Source of the DNA: a virus
DNA length: 38,638 bases
Reading direction: 5' to 3' (one strand)
Virus record (IMG/VR): IMGVR_UViG_3300030116_004138
Location: 1-38,638 of that record
Both the position numbers and the translations under genes were made by a program. This document shows positions 25,269-32,839 of this stretch, piece by piece. The first letter of the stretch is position 1; the number at the start of each line of letters is the position of its first letter. The notes below the pieces were generated by a model. It saw only the letters and a list, made by a program, of their open reading frames with translations, was not told the DNA's origin and made no database searches.

Positions 25269-25433
25269 TCATGCGTCTAATGTCGCTTCAAGTACCATTT
25301 TGGTAAACTGTGTTTCTAAGAACTCAATATCTTTTTGATCTTGTGGATGACCACCAGACCATCTTTGTTTATATAATCTTAGGGCGTCTCTAATAATACG
25401 AGCGCCACCATCATCTACTTGAATGTCAAACAT
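25269..25433 (-). CDS. Small conserved protein downstream of psbA
   Basis: 54 aa: MFDIQVDDGGARIIRDALRL, then YKQRWSGGHPQDQKDIEFLE and a C-terminal helix ending VLEATLDA. It has the look of a small helical protein that I recall in many cyanophages, function unknown. It begins 22 bases after the psbA stop and is probably on the psbA transcript. Confidence 0.68.
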   Translation of the reverse strand: MFDIQVDDGGARIIRDALRLYKQRWSGGHPQDQKDIEFLETQFTKMVLEATLDA

Positions 25434-25455
25434 AAGATGAACGTACGAATAATAA

Positions 25456-26532
25456 TCAACCGATTGCTGGAGCTGTCAGAGCTACAGGAGTAGTCTCAGC
25501 AGCAGCCAGATCAAGCGGGAAGTTATGTGCATTACGCTCGTGCATCACCTCAAAGCCGAGGTTTGCACGGTTAAGTATGTCAGCCCAGGTATTAACTACC
25601 TGACCATTGTTTGCAATAATGGATTGATTAAAGTTAAACCCATTGAGGTTGAAGGCCATTGTACTCACGCCGAGTGACGTGAACCATATGCCGACAATAG
25701 GCCAAGCAGCAAGAAAGAAGTGAAGGCTACGGCTATTATTGAAGCTGGCGTATTGAAAGATAAGCCTACCAAAATAGCCGTGAGCAGCAACAATGTTGTA
25801 AGTCTCTTCCTCTTGACCAAATTTGTAACCATAATTTTGAGATTCGTTTTCAGTTGTTTCACGCACGAGAGAACTCGTGACAAGACTTCCATGCATTGCT
25901 GAGAACAAAGACCCACCAAATACGCCGGCAACACCAAGCATATGGAAAGGATGCATAAGAATATTGTGTTCAGCTTGGAAGACAAGCATGAAGTTGAATG
26001 TACCGGAAATGCCAAGAGGCATGCCATCAGAAAAAGAACCTTGGCCGAATGGGTAGACCAAGAAGACTGCAGCAGCTGCAGCCACAGGAGCAGAGTACGC
26101 AACAAAGATCCAAGGCCTCATGCCTAGTCGATAACTAAGTTCCCACTCTCGTCCCATGTAAGAAAAGATACCAATGAGGAAGTGGAAAACGACGAGCTGG
26201 TATGGTCCGCCGTTATATAGCCATTCATCAAGTGTATTAGCTTCCCAAATTGGGTAGAGGTGTAGTCCGATGGCGTTGCTGCTCGGAACGACGGCTCCTG
26301 AAATGATGTTGTTTCCATAGAGGAGGGAGCCTGATACGGGTTCGCGGATTCCATCAATGTCTACGGGTGGAGCTGCAATAAATGCAGTAATAAAGCAAGT
26401 AGTTGCGGCCAGTAAACACGGAATCATAAGGATTCCGAACCAGCCAACATAAATTCGGTTGTTAGTAGAGGTTACCCAGGAGCAAAACTCATCCCAGGCA
26501 GACCTCTGTTGTTGTTGTAATACAGCGGTCAT
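25456..26532 (-). CDS. psbA: Photosystem II reaction-centre protein D1
   Basis: 358 aa, five transmembrane helices, inserted in host thylakoids to replace photodamaged D1. Typical segments: [20 protein letters not shown] (helix A), [14 protein letters not shown] (helix B), [50 protein letters not shown] (helix D, chlorophyll and Fe ligands) and [17 protein letters not shown] with the Mn-cluster ligands. The C-terminal processing site follows LDLA. The residue equivalent to D1 position 130 is Glu (E129 here, in YMGREWEL), the high-light D1:2 type of cyanobacteria. No introns or disruptions. The start codon is within a potential hairpin (26530-26583). Acquired from a host; an auxiliary gene that maintains electron flow during infection. 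Confidence 0.98.
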   Translation of the reverse strand: MTAVLQQQQRSAWDEFCSWVTSTNNRIYVGWFGILMIPCLLAATTCFITAFIAAPPVDIDGIREPVSGSLLYGNNIISGAVVPSSNAIGLHLYPIWEANTLDEWLYNGGPYQLVVFHFLIGIFSYMGREWELSYRLGMRPWIFVAYSAPVAAAAAVFLVYPFGQGSFSDGMPLGISGTFNFMLVFQAEHNILMHPFHMLGVAGVFGGSLFSAMHGSLVTSSLVRETTENESQNYGYKFGQEEETYNIVAAHGYFGRLIFQYASFNNSRSLHFFLAAWPIVGIWFTSLGVSTMAFNLNGFNFNQSIIANNGQVVNTWADILNRANLGFEVMHERNAHNFPLDLAAAETTPVALTAPAIG

Positions 26533-26583
26533 TAAAAGTGCGGAGTTGTTGTTTACGAGGGTATGTATTTGAGCACTTTAATG
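26530..26583 (-). promoter_or_regulatory. psbA leader inverted repeat covering the start codon
   Basis: On the coding strand CATTAAAGTGC (26583-26573) can pair with GCACTTTTAATG (26541-26530), which includes the psbA ATG, with one bulged base and a 31-base loop. No Shine-Dalgarno lies upstream of the ATG. The fold would hide the start codon, so it is a candidate translational switch. The upstream part (26584-26625) also contains TCCTCC and GGAGGA arms of another stem. Confidence 0.5.
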
Positions 26584-26625
26584 AATCCTCCCAAGGCTCA
26601 CGTCCAGTGGAGGACTTGGTGTAAA

Positions 26626-26979
26626 TCAGAAGGAGTATTTAATACCTGCTTTGGTACCGTAGGAGTTGACATCGTCAAAGGCTGCAGACAGCTCGCCATA
26701 GACGCCAAGCTTTTCAGTAATACTGGCAGAACCAAAGACTTTGCCTGTCAAAATTGTGTCACTTTCTTCGTTATCAGGGGAGACAACTGAAGGTCCACCT
26801 TGGACACCCCAGGACCCAACTTCATTGCCAGCTTCATAACCAACATGGAAATCAGTTTGATGACCATTGAAGTCCGTGCCAGTAAAGCCTGCGTTATTTT
26901 CCACGTTCACATAAGGACCAGCAATAGCAGCACCGTGTGCCATGCCGAGGAGGAGACCAGAAGCGATAATAGATTTCAT
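26626..26979 (-). CDS. Small secreted beta-barrel-like outer membrane protein
   Basis: 117 aa. The first 20 residues are a signal peptide (MKSIIASGLLLGMAHGAAIA, cleavage after AIA). The mature part starts GPYVNVENNAG and alternates polar and hydrophobic residues in about six strands (DFHVGYEAG, SWGVQGGPSVVS, TGKVFGSASI, LGVYGELSAAF, GTKAGIKYSF). The final Phe with aromatic and hydrophobic residues at -3 and -5 is the BAM-complex recognition signal of outer-membrane proteins. Similar proteins occur in cyanophages with unknown role. It may alter the host surface, for example to block superinfection or help release. It lies between hli and psbA. Confidence 0.75.
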   Translation of the reverse strand: MKSIIASGLLLGMAHGAAIAGPYVNVENNAGFTGTDFNGHQTDFHVGYEAGNEVGSWGVQGGPSVVSPDNEESDTILTGKVFGSASITEKLGVYGELSAAFDDVNSYGTKAGIKYSF

Positions 26980-26986
26980 GTGTGTG

Positions 26987-27124
26987 TTACTTTTTTTTGG
27001 GTTTAGATTTCTTAGGGAAGCCAGCCTTCATGTTTGCGTATGCTGGAGGGCTGACAGTTGATTTTGATTTGGGCCGAGAAGTCCCAGCCCTCTTGCGCTT
27101 GTTAATATTTTCGTAGAGGCTCAT
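26987..27124 (-). CDS. Tiny Lys/Arg-rich conserved protein
   Basis: 45 aa: MSLYENINKRKRAGTSRPKS, then a Ser/Lys/Pro segment and AYANMKAGFPKKSKPKKK. This type is widely conserved in cyanophages; function unknown. The basic composition suggests nucleic acid or virion binding. It follows the 43-aa gene by 5 bases and precedes the beta-barrel gene by 7. Confidence 0.75.
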   Translation of the reverse strand: MSLYENINKRKRAGTSRPKSKSTVSPPAYANMKAGFPKKSKPKKK

Positions 27125-27129
27125 TAGTT

Positions 27130-27261
27130 TTATTCCTGTGCAGGAGACAATGAGGTGACATACATGTTGTCACTTTCAATAGCTTTCTTTTTAGCAGGTG
27201 CTTTCTTAGCAACCTTAGGTTCAACAGGACGTTGAGCTTGTTCGTAGGGTCGTACAGTCAT
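27130..27261 (-). CDS. Tiny Lys/Ala-rich protein downstream of hli
   Basis: 43 aa: MTVRPYEQAQRPVEPKVAKK, then an Ala/Lys-rich stretch (APAKKKA) and a C-terminus with SDNMYVTSLSPAQE. Not recognised. Its ATG overlaps the hli stop (TAATG), so it is coupled to hli translation. Confidence 0.6.
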   Translation of the reverse strand: MTVRPYEQAQRPVEPKVAKKAPAKKKAIESDNMYVTSLSPAQE

Positions 27262-27452
27262 TACCAAATACCAGGGATAATTTGACCAGTCAATGCGTAT
27301 GCACCAAGTGCAGCAATGACGCCCATCATTGCAAGGCGTCCATTGAGTTTTTCAGCCCTTTCGTTGTGAGTTTCAGTTACTTCCATTAGTGTCATAGGTG
27401 GTTCAGTTGCGTAAATGTTTGTACGTCCGCCGTCTTCAATAACTGTTGTCAT
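27261..27452 (-). CDS. hli: High-light-inducible protein (Hli/Scp)
   Basis: 63 aa, single-helix chlorophyll a/b-binding-family protein. The signature ERAEKLNGRLAMMGVIAALGAYALTGQIIPGIW (residues about 31-63) contains the chlorophyll-binding ExxNGRxAM motif and the C-terminal PGIW. It protects photosystem II and chlorophyll intermediates in the thylakoid and works with phage D1. TAATG overlaps link it to the scaffold gene upstream and the 43-aa gene downstream, so it is transcribed with capsid genes. Confidence 0.96.
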   Translation of the reverse strand: MTTVIEDGGRTNIYATEPPMTLMEVTETHNERAEKLNGRLAMMGVIAALGAYALTGQIIPGIW

Positions 27453-28216
27453 TAGAAACTCACGTCAGAACGTTCAAGTTTTTCAAGGACATCCAAACGG
27501 TATGCCTCATCTCGGTCGTACCGAGGATTAGAGATTGCATCAACAACCTCTTGCTGACTACGGAATACATCACGGCTATTAGACGGTGGCTTGCCTTGCA
27601 GCTGTACTCCTTCGTATCCATTTTCGGTTGTGTACCGTGCCTGTAGACCAGCCATCATTAATTTGATTTGCTCAATTGAACCGGTGTCAATCACTTGATT
27701 GAAAGCCTCAGCTTCTCCATCAGATAGAGATTGAGCAGCCCAGTCAGTGAGCTCTTCATACTGGGCTTGGCCACCAAATTCTGCAAAAAGACTGTCTACA
27801 TCAGCCTGTGAAAGATCAGGAGTTTCTGCCGCTTGAGGTGCAGAAGCCTGCATCTCAAGGTATGCATTGACAAGGTCAGTGCTATCCATTGCGGCAAACT
27901 TATCAATGGTTTCCTGGCTCAGTTCACCGGACTCATACCATTCAGCGGAAGCTTCAGAAATCAACTCAGTAGTTTCAGTAGGTTCGTACTCCTGAGTTTC
28001 TTCTTCTACTTCTGCCTCTTCCTCATCGCTACCTTTACCTAGTTGCTTTTGAGCTTCAAGGTAACCTTTCTCAAGCTCTTCAACGTTTTTATATTTACCA
28101 GCGAGCAACTGTTCGTGTTCAGCACTCAGCTTTTCCCCAATCTCTAGAGACTCTTGCTCTTCAGCAGTGAGAATACTAGGATCTGTAGTGTTATCAAATG
28201 TAAGGGTTTCAGCCAT
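27452..28216 (-). CDS. Capsid assembly (scaffolding) protein, gp9-like
   Basis: 254 aa, very acidic (Glu/Asp/Gln-rich) and mainly helical, between portal and capsid as in T7 gp9. EHEQLLAGKYKNVEELEKGYLEAQKQLGKG is typical of podovirus scaffolds. The C-terminal segment (RSQQEVVDAISNPRYDRDEAYRLDVLEKLERSDVSF) matches the capsid-interacting helix-loop-helix. It forms the prohead core and leaves before DNA entry. It overlaps the portal stop by 8 bases. Confidence 0.9.
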   Translation of the reverse strand: MAETLTFDNTTDPSILTAEEQESLEIGEKLSAEHEQLLAGKYKNVEELEKGYLEAQKQLGKGSDEEEAEVEEETQEYEPTETTELISEASAEWYESGELSQETIDKFAAMDSTDLVNAYLEMQASAPQAAETPDLSQADVDSLFAEFGGQAQYEELTDWAAQSLSDGEAEAFNQVIDTGSIEQIKLMMAGLQARYTTENGYEGVQLQGKPPSNSRDVFRSQQEVVDAISNPRYDRDEAYRLDVLEKLERSDVSF

Positions 28217-29783
28217 CTGTTGGTTGTTGTTGGGTGATTTGTTGTGCTAGCTCTGCAGCATCAGGATTCTTAGAAGGATCCATCAGAGGTGCAGACATCA
28301 TCTGGCCGGCTTGTCCAACAATTGATTGTTGTGTAGCCATCGCCTGTTGTTGCTGCATATCTTGCTGCATCTGTTGAGGAGTTTTAACAAGGTTGAGTAC
28401 GTCAATACCTTGTGCAGCAGCTAGACGTTTGATTGCTTCACTAGCGTCAATGTATTTAACTAGTGCTTCAGGACCAAGGGTCTGTGCAATGGTTCCAATA
28501 AACGCAGTCAGACTTTCACGGTCTTGACCGCGACCCAAAGCATTAACCCCAGCCACGATCTGTGGCTGTACATAGTCTTTTGGAATCTTTGGTAGCTGAC
28601 CACTACGTTGCATAACCATCAGCGTCCTAGCCAAGTAAGGCTTGAGGAACTCAATGGTAAGCAAACTAAAGAGGCCACCAAGTTGTTGCTCCAGTTCAAG
28701 CTGAGTCAACCTGACTTCTTCAGCAGTAGTTCTTTCAGACTGACGAATATTGAGTAGCAAGAAAGCTTCACCAATGCGACGTTCAATCTGCTGTGCCATC
28801 TGTGATGCAGTAGAGAAGTCAGCTGTCTTGCCAACTTGCACCACACTCACGTCTTCTGGCCTGCCTTGAACAATTGCACCGTTGCCTGCTTTAGCAATGG
28901 TCTGTGGCTTGGTGCTAGCAGCAGGGTTCACAAGGAACACCACCTTTGCAGCAGCAGCAGAGCCTTCAATCAGTGCCTGGCTTAATGCTTCTAGAGAACG
29001 CAGGTCACCCAAGAACTCTTCCACACGACCACGGCCATAGTCCTCACCATCAACAGAGTTGAACCGGAGTACCAACCATGGGCTTGCTTCAGCAGGAGCG
29101 GTACTCCGTGATCCAGCAATGATGCCTCCCTCTACCTCTTGATGCCATACCCAAGAGCCATTGTCTTCACGTCGTACATACGTATAAACCTCAGCATCAT
29201 CTCCACCATCTCTGCCTGTCACTGTCTGTGGATCAGGCTCAGGATCAAGGTTAAGCAGCTTACGACTGATCAGTTCCTTGGTAACGATCTCACATACATA
29301 ACCATTGCCATCACGACTAACGACGAAACGGTTCAACGGGAAGTTCTTAAGACCATCCTTACCCATGAACACCAGTGAGTTACCACCAACAATCAGATGC
29401 TTCAGTGCTTGATGCACGACAACACGATCACTGGATGCAGCGATCTTGTCCATGACCATTCTTTCCATCTTGGAAAAAGACAGGTCAAGTTCACTGCGAA
29501 CCTCTGGTGGCAGCTCTTCACCAAGCTTGTCATCTCTGACTTGAAGCTTGAAGAAGGTGGTCTGCGGAGGGAGTAGTGCAAGCATTAGCTTTGCAGCTAA
29601 CGTCACAACTGACTTAGCCCCAACAGACTGCCAAGGTGTCTTGAGTTTCTTATGGTTCTGACGGACATTCAAGTCGTCAGTGATGAGGTGAGGCAAAGTA
29701 AGTTCGGAACACTCCACTGCACGATCAAGGAACTGTGCTCGATCTTTAGACAGAAAGTCATACCGTTCTTTTGCCTTAGACAT
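28209..29783 (-). CDS. Portal protein (T7 gp8-like head-tail connector)
   Basis: 524 aa, matching T7 gp8 (536 aa). Characteristic: RYDFLSKDRAQFLDRAVECSELTLPHLI at the start, GAKSVVTLAAKLMLALLPPQTTFFKL, ERRIGEAFLLLNIRQSERTTAEEVRLTQLELEQQLGGLFSLL near residue 350, and a Gln/Met-rich C-terminal tail (QQMQQDMQQQQAMATQQ). It forms the dodecameric ring at one capsid vertex through which DNA passes. It starts within the end of the gp7.3-like gene (8-base overlap). Confidence 0.95.
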   Translation of the reverse strand: MSKAKERYDFLSKDRAQFLDRAVECSELTLPHLITDDLNVRQNHKKLKTPWQSVGAKSVVTLAAKLMLALLPPQTTFFKLQVRDDKLGEELPPEVRSELDLSFSKMERMVMDKIAASSDRVVVHQALKHLIVGGNSLVFMGKDGLKNFPLNRFVVSRDGNGYVCEIVTKELISRKLLNLDPEPDPQTVTGRDGGDDAEVYTYVRREDNGSWVWHQEVEGGIIAGSRSTAPAEASPWLVLRFNSVDGEDYGRGRVEEFLGDLRSLEALSQALIEGSAAAAKVVFLVNPAASTKPQTIAKAGNGAIVQGRPEDVSVVQVGKTADFSTASQMAQQIERRIGEAFLLLNIRQSERTTAEEVRLTQLELEQQLGGLFSLLTIEFLKPYLARTLMVMQRSGQLPKIPKDYVQPQIVAGVNALGRGQDRESLTAFIGTIAQTLGPEALVKYIDASEAIKRLAAAQGIDVLNLVKTPQQMQQDMQQQQAMATQQSIVGQAGQMMSAPLMDPSKNPDAAELAQQITQQQPTDG

Positions 29784-30039
29784 TTAGACCTCCAGAACCA
29801 GCATTAGATTGCTGTTGGTTCAAAGGAATACGAAGGTCACTTGCTCCAACACGTTTTGCCTTTGAGTCAGAAGACTTCTTCATATAATCAACCTTCGGTT
29901 TATCAGTCATTGCCTGCAAAGGCTTAGGGGGTGGTGGTGGTTTGGGTGCCTCCGGAGCTGATTTTTGAATAGGAGGTAATGGCGTTGGGTCAGGAGCCTT
30001 TGTATTAAACCCAAGTAAACTTGCAATGCTAGCGCACAT
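29776..30039 (-). CDS. Tail assembly protein (T7 gp7.3-like)
   Basis: 87 aa just upstream of the portal gene, as is T7 gene 7.3. A short hydrophobic start (MCASIASLLGF) is followed by a Pro/Lys-rich disordered middle (PEAPKPPPPPKPLQ) and the tail RVGASDLRIPLNQQQSNAGSGGLNV. T7 gp7.3 ends similarly (Ser/Arg block, then GGGINI). In T7 this protein is carried in the virion, aids tail fibre attachment and is ejected with DNA. Homology rests on position and the C-terminal pattern only. Confidence 0.7.
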   Translation of the reverse strand: MCASIASLLGFNTKAPDPTPLPPIQKSAPEAPKPPPPPKPLQAMTDKPKVDYMKKSSDSKAKRVGASDLRIPLNQQQSNAGSGGLNV

Positions 30040-30214
30040 CTTCTTCTTCTAATAGTGAAAGTAAAAAGGTAACTACACTTGCCTGACCGGCTTTGTAGTA
30101 AATGTCGTTGGGACAATCAGATGGTTTGATTGGTTCTGATGGGAACGCCGCAACGACACGAGCTACCATCTTATCTATTGAATTAAAGTTAAGCGTATTG
30201 CGGGAGGTTGACAT
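30029..30214 (-). CDS. Small hypothetical protein
   Basis: 61 aa from the ATG at 30214 inside the nrdB 3' end (26-base overlap). An upstream TTG in frame is less likely. Begins MSTSRNTLNFNSIDKMVARV. It has an N-terminal helix, a Cys/Pro loop (KPSDCPNDIYYKAGQ) and a hydrophobic C-terminal helix ending in acidic residues (TFLLSLLEEEDVR). Not recognised. It joins the nucleotide genes to the head genes. Confidence 0.65.
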   Translation of the reverse strand: MSTSRNTLNFNSIDKMVARVVAAFPSEPIKPSDCPNDIYYKAGQASVVTFLLSLLEEEDVR

Positions 30215-30902
30215 TACTATGCTCAAAGAACGCTGGCATCCGACCAGCCTTGGTCTCTGCTAATTGAGGTGCTTTACCCTCATACATCAACCGGTCACTA
30301 GACTCCAGCCAAAATTTTTTGTTCAAATACTTGTCGGAGTGATTACCCAAAGGTTGCATTACCCAATGGATAGTTGCCTTCCTGAGCTTATCAAGAGAAG
30401 GACTGATGTTGTACCCCAGCTCAGTATGAACCAGACTATTGGTAGCCACATGGATTTGTTCATCACGGCTAATATCAGCGGAAACTGTTCTCATGCCAGC
30501 GTCACCATTAAAGCGAAAGAATGGTAAAAGAACGAAGAAGATTGCACGCTCGGCAACCAACGCTTTTGTGATCGTGTGATCTGGATGTGCCTCCCACGCG
30601 GACTTAAGCCGTAGTGCTTCCGCCTCAGCTTGTTCATCAATACCGTAAGCATTGGCGATGTAATTAAGTGCGATGTCGTGGTTCTCTTCGTCTTTGACGT
30701 TTGATTCCAGTATTGTTTTCGCGAGTACCGGTACTTCAGAGGTAAGAGCATCACTGATAAAATCTCCCACAGGTAGTTCCATGTGCCTTAATGCAAGAGC
30801 ACGGTGGATCGCTTCCTCCGCACCCTTCTTGCAAGTACCAGCAGTTGTCTGGACTGGTGTCCACTTTCTTTTTCTGTTTAGTAGTTTCTCGTACGGATTC
30901 AT
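30189..30902 (-). CDS. nrdB: Ribonucleotide reductase beta subunit, class I-type, no radical Tyr
   Basis: 237 aa, short for the family (usually 320-380). The diiron/dimanganese ferritin-like ligand set is visible: E72-x-x-H75 (in DEENHD), E118 (in VAERAIFF) and E148-x-x-H151 (in RDEQIH), with E42 as the likely first ligand. In class Ia proteins the radical Tyr is four residues after the first His; here that residue is Leu79. The cofactor must store its oxidising equivalent elsewhere, as in tyrosine-free subclasses. It starts inside the nrdA stop (ATGA), so alpha and beta are translationally coupled. The C-terminus has one near-terminal Tyr (NLPQYA) for contact with alpha. Confidence 0.87.
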   Translation of the reverse strand: MNPYEKLLNRKRKWTPVQTTAGTCKKGAEEAIHRALALRHMELPVGDFISDALTSEVPVLAKTILESNVKDEENHDIALNYIANAYGIDEQAEAEALRLKSAWEAHPDHTITKALVAERAIFFVLLPFFRFNGDAGMRTVSADISRDEQIHVATNSLVHTELGYNISPSLDKLRKATIHWVMQPLGNHSDKYLNKKFWLESSDRLMYEGKAPQLAETKAGRMPAFFEHSNVNLPQYA

Positions 30903-32284
30903 TCTTGACAGTCACATTGAAGTTCTTCAGTCGGCCCTTCAAGTAAACTGGCAATGTAGTCTTCTACTTCAGCTTCTTCTAAAGCTGCATAAGCACTTGA
31001 CTTATCTTGTACATCACCCATCACTTGAAGAGAATAATAAAGGGAGGTCTGAGGAGATTTCAACCACTCTTCGATAAAGGCGTTGTCGTAGGTGACAACA
31101 TCACTCCAACTGTTGAAGCTATACCCATGAAGAAGTCCCGTGCGGTCTAGGAGAGTCATGATGCCATCAGCAACACGCTTGTAATTTTCCCAACCGACTT
31201 TACTGGCGATTTCAACTTCGCCATAATCATATGTTTGTACACCGAACGTCCCGCTATCACGGTCTACTGTCCGGCTAATTGGTGGTGCAATTTCAGGGGT
31301 AGCTGTATAACCATCAAGGTCCTTTGAACGGTAGCTACAAGATGCTGTAGGAGCAATTGCAAAAGCACGTACCATATTATGTACACGTGCAATTCCAGCG
31401 GCTTGTTTGATACCTTCAGCAATGGCTACGACTAATTCGTAAGCAGGTGTTCGTACTGCAGTGCCATTGTTGTAGTCATCTAGTGCAATACCAAACTGCT
31501 CATAGGTTATGCCGTACCGCCGTAGGAGGTTGGCAAGTCCAAGCATTCCAAGTCCAACTTGTCGGTCTGTTTCTGCTGGCAGATATTCTCCTGTATCTCC
31601 GACGCCAGTTCGAGCATGGAGGTTGCACAATTGCTGCATCCCTTCAGCGAAAGCACGCGGAATGTCATCATATTCACAGGCAGCGAGATTGACATGCTGC
31701 AAGAGGCAGGTTCCTCGCGACGGCAAGTACACCTCAAGACAAACATTTCCCCGGATTCGGTTTCCTTCATTGTCATACTTGATTTTGTTTAACCAGATGT
31801 CACCAGACTTGATTCCAAACAGAAGGGCTTTCTTGGTTTCCTCCGACGCAGCTTGCCAACTATCTTCGGTGATGTTGACGCATCGTTTGACCCAAGGCAA
31901 TTCAGATCTAGAAGCCGTGATAAATTCAACAATGTCGGCGCCATCAAGATCGTAATGCAAAACAATCGCACCATTCTTGTACTTACCGCCACGTCGGAGC
32001 ACCTCATTCAAAGAAGAATAGATTTTCCCGAACGACACAGGACCAGAGGCAACAAGCCCTTTTCCGTTATCGTTCCCTTTGGGTCGTAGATTGGATAAAT
32101 GAATTGCAACTCCTGCTCCGTTTCTGAGGGCGTGGGATGCAAATCGCCAGCTGGCTTCAATGCCTTCTGGTCCTTCCATTGAGTCATCAACAACAAAAAC
32201 CGTGCACGACACGGGAAGGCGTCCCTCTGGATCATCAATCCAAGATTGAACACGCCCAGTTCTAGAGATATAAGAGGTGGTCAT
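30899..32284 (-). CDS. nrdA: Ribonucleotide reductase alpha subunit, minimal class I-type
   Basis: 461 aa, much shorter than typical NrdA (about 700-760), with no ATP cone. Catalytic features: redox Cys27 (SCTVF) and Cys203 (NLAAC), thiyl-radical motif N180-x-C182-x-E184 (NVCLEVYLPS), phosphate loop around APTASCSYRS, C-terminal radical-transfer pair Y416-Y417 (SLYYSLQ), and final redox Cys457/Cys459 (CDCQE). The Tyr pair is specific for class I and argues against the class II label often given to short phage enzymes. It reduces ribonucleotides to deoxyribonucleotides using the neighbouring beta subunit. ATGA overlaps with MazG-like upstream and nrdB downstream. Confidence 0.92.
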   Translation of the reverse strand: MTTSYISRTGRVQSWIDDPEGRLPVSCTVFVVDDSMEGPEGIEASWRFASHALRNGAGVAIHLSNLRPKGNDNGKGLVASGPVSFGKIYSSLNEVLRRGGKYKNGAIVLHYDLDGADIVEFITASRSELPWVKRCVNITEDSWQAASEETKKALLFGIKSGDIWLNKIKYDNEGNRIRGNVCLEVYLPSRGTCLLQHVNLAACEYDDIPRAFAEGMQQLCNLHARTGVGDTGEYLPAETDRQVGLGMLGLANLLRRYGITYEQFGIALDDYNNGTAVRTPAYELVVAIAEGIKQAAGIARVHNMVRAFAIAPTASCSYRSKDLDGYTATPEIAPPISRTVDRDSGTFGVQTYDYGEVEIASKVGWENYKRVADGIMTLLDRTGLLHGYSFNSWSDVVTYDNAFIEEWLKSPQTSLYYSLQVMGDVQDKSSAYAALEEAEVEDYIASLLEGPTEELQCDCQE

Positions 32285-32670
32285 GGGTTAACTAGATCGT
32301 TAAGAATAGGTGGTGTGTAGTTTGGTCCTTTCAGGACTTTGCCGTCTGCACGGCGGATTGGTTTACCGTCCAACCCAAGTTTGGACATGTTTGATTTATG
32401 GACACGATCAAGTGCTTTCTCTAGATCCCATTCCATATTTTCTGCATACTGAAAACAGACGTATACAAGGTCTGCTAGCTCCTTAAGTTCACACTCATAC
32501 GGCTCAGATCTGTGTGCCTTTTGAAACTCTTGGAACTCTTCAGCGATCAAAGTCAATTGCATAGCCCGGTTCTCCAGACTGTTCTGAATCCCGTACGCTG
32601 TGCGGAACTCTATCGCTTGATCGCTCGCACTCTTTGAGATGCAATGTGGTGTTGTACAGTTCATTTTCAA
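32281..32670 (-). CDS. MazG-like nucleotide pyrophosphohydrolase
   Basis: 129 aa all-alpha NTP-PPase. Ligands E-x-x-E (in LIAEEFQEFQ) and E-x-x-D (in ELKELADLVYV), then DRVHKSNMSKLGLDGKPIRRADGKVLKGPNY, a tail that phage MazG-like proteins share. It hydrolyses (d)NTPs, or possibly ppGpp-like signals, during infection. The ORF overlaps the DUF3310 gene by 130 bases in another frame. A shorter start at the internal Met of MQLTLIAEE is possible, but FRTAYGIQ upstream resembles the family N-terminus. It is coupled to nrdA by ATGA. Confidence 0.85.
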   Translation of the reverse strand: MKMNCTTPHCISKSASDQAIEFRTAYGIQNSLENRAMQLTLIAEEFQEFQKAHRSEPYECELKELADLVYVCFQYAENMEWDLEKALDRVHKSNMSKLGLDGKPIRRADGKVLKGPNYTPPILNDLVNP

Positions 32671-32839
32671 GGTAATGGATAGCCTTCTTCAGGTCTTCAA
32701 TCTCTGTGTGAGTGCTTTTGAATCCGGCTCTGCAAATGTATTTGATTGCATTGCCTCTGAAATAATTAAGGTCTTGATCTCTAATAAAATCCCAGACCTC
32801 TATGGATCCACGGGTGTAGTGCTTGGGGGACTCGGCCAC
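32540..32839 (-). CDS. DUF3310 protein
   Basis: 99 aa. HYTRGSIEVWDFIRDQDLNYFRGNAIKYICRAGFKSTHTEIEDLKKAIHYLENEL is the DUF3310 pattern, also found in the C-terminal part of T7 gp1.7, a nucleotide kinase. A role in nucleotide metabolism is therefore likely but not established. The last 35 residues have no family match and overlap the MazG-like gene in another frame. It starts 40 bases inside the NblA-like gene. Confidence 0.87.
   Translation of the reverse strand: MAESPKHYTRGSIEVWDFIRDQDLNYFRGNAIKYICRAGFKSTHTEIEDLKKAIHYLENELYNTTLHLKECERSSDRVPHSVRDSEQSGEPGYAIDFDR

Noticed and set aside
24966-26625. T7- or Syn5-type phage promoter upstream of capsid or psbA
   Set aside because: I looked for a shared motif between the capsid, psbA and thyX leaders and for a sequence like the one I remember for Syn5; no convincing repeated motif was found by eye.
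30899-32284. Class II (adenosylcobalamin) ribonucleotide reductase label for the 461-aa protein
   Set aside because: The C-terminal Tyr-Tyr pair and a coupled beta subunit with metal ligands fit class I instead.
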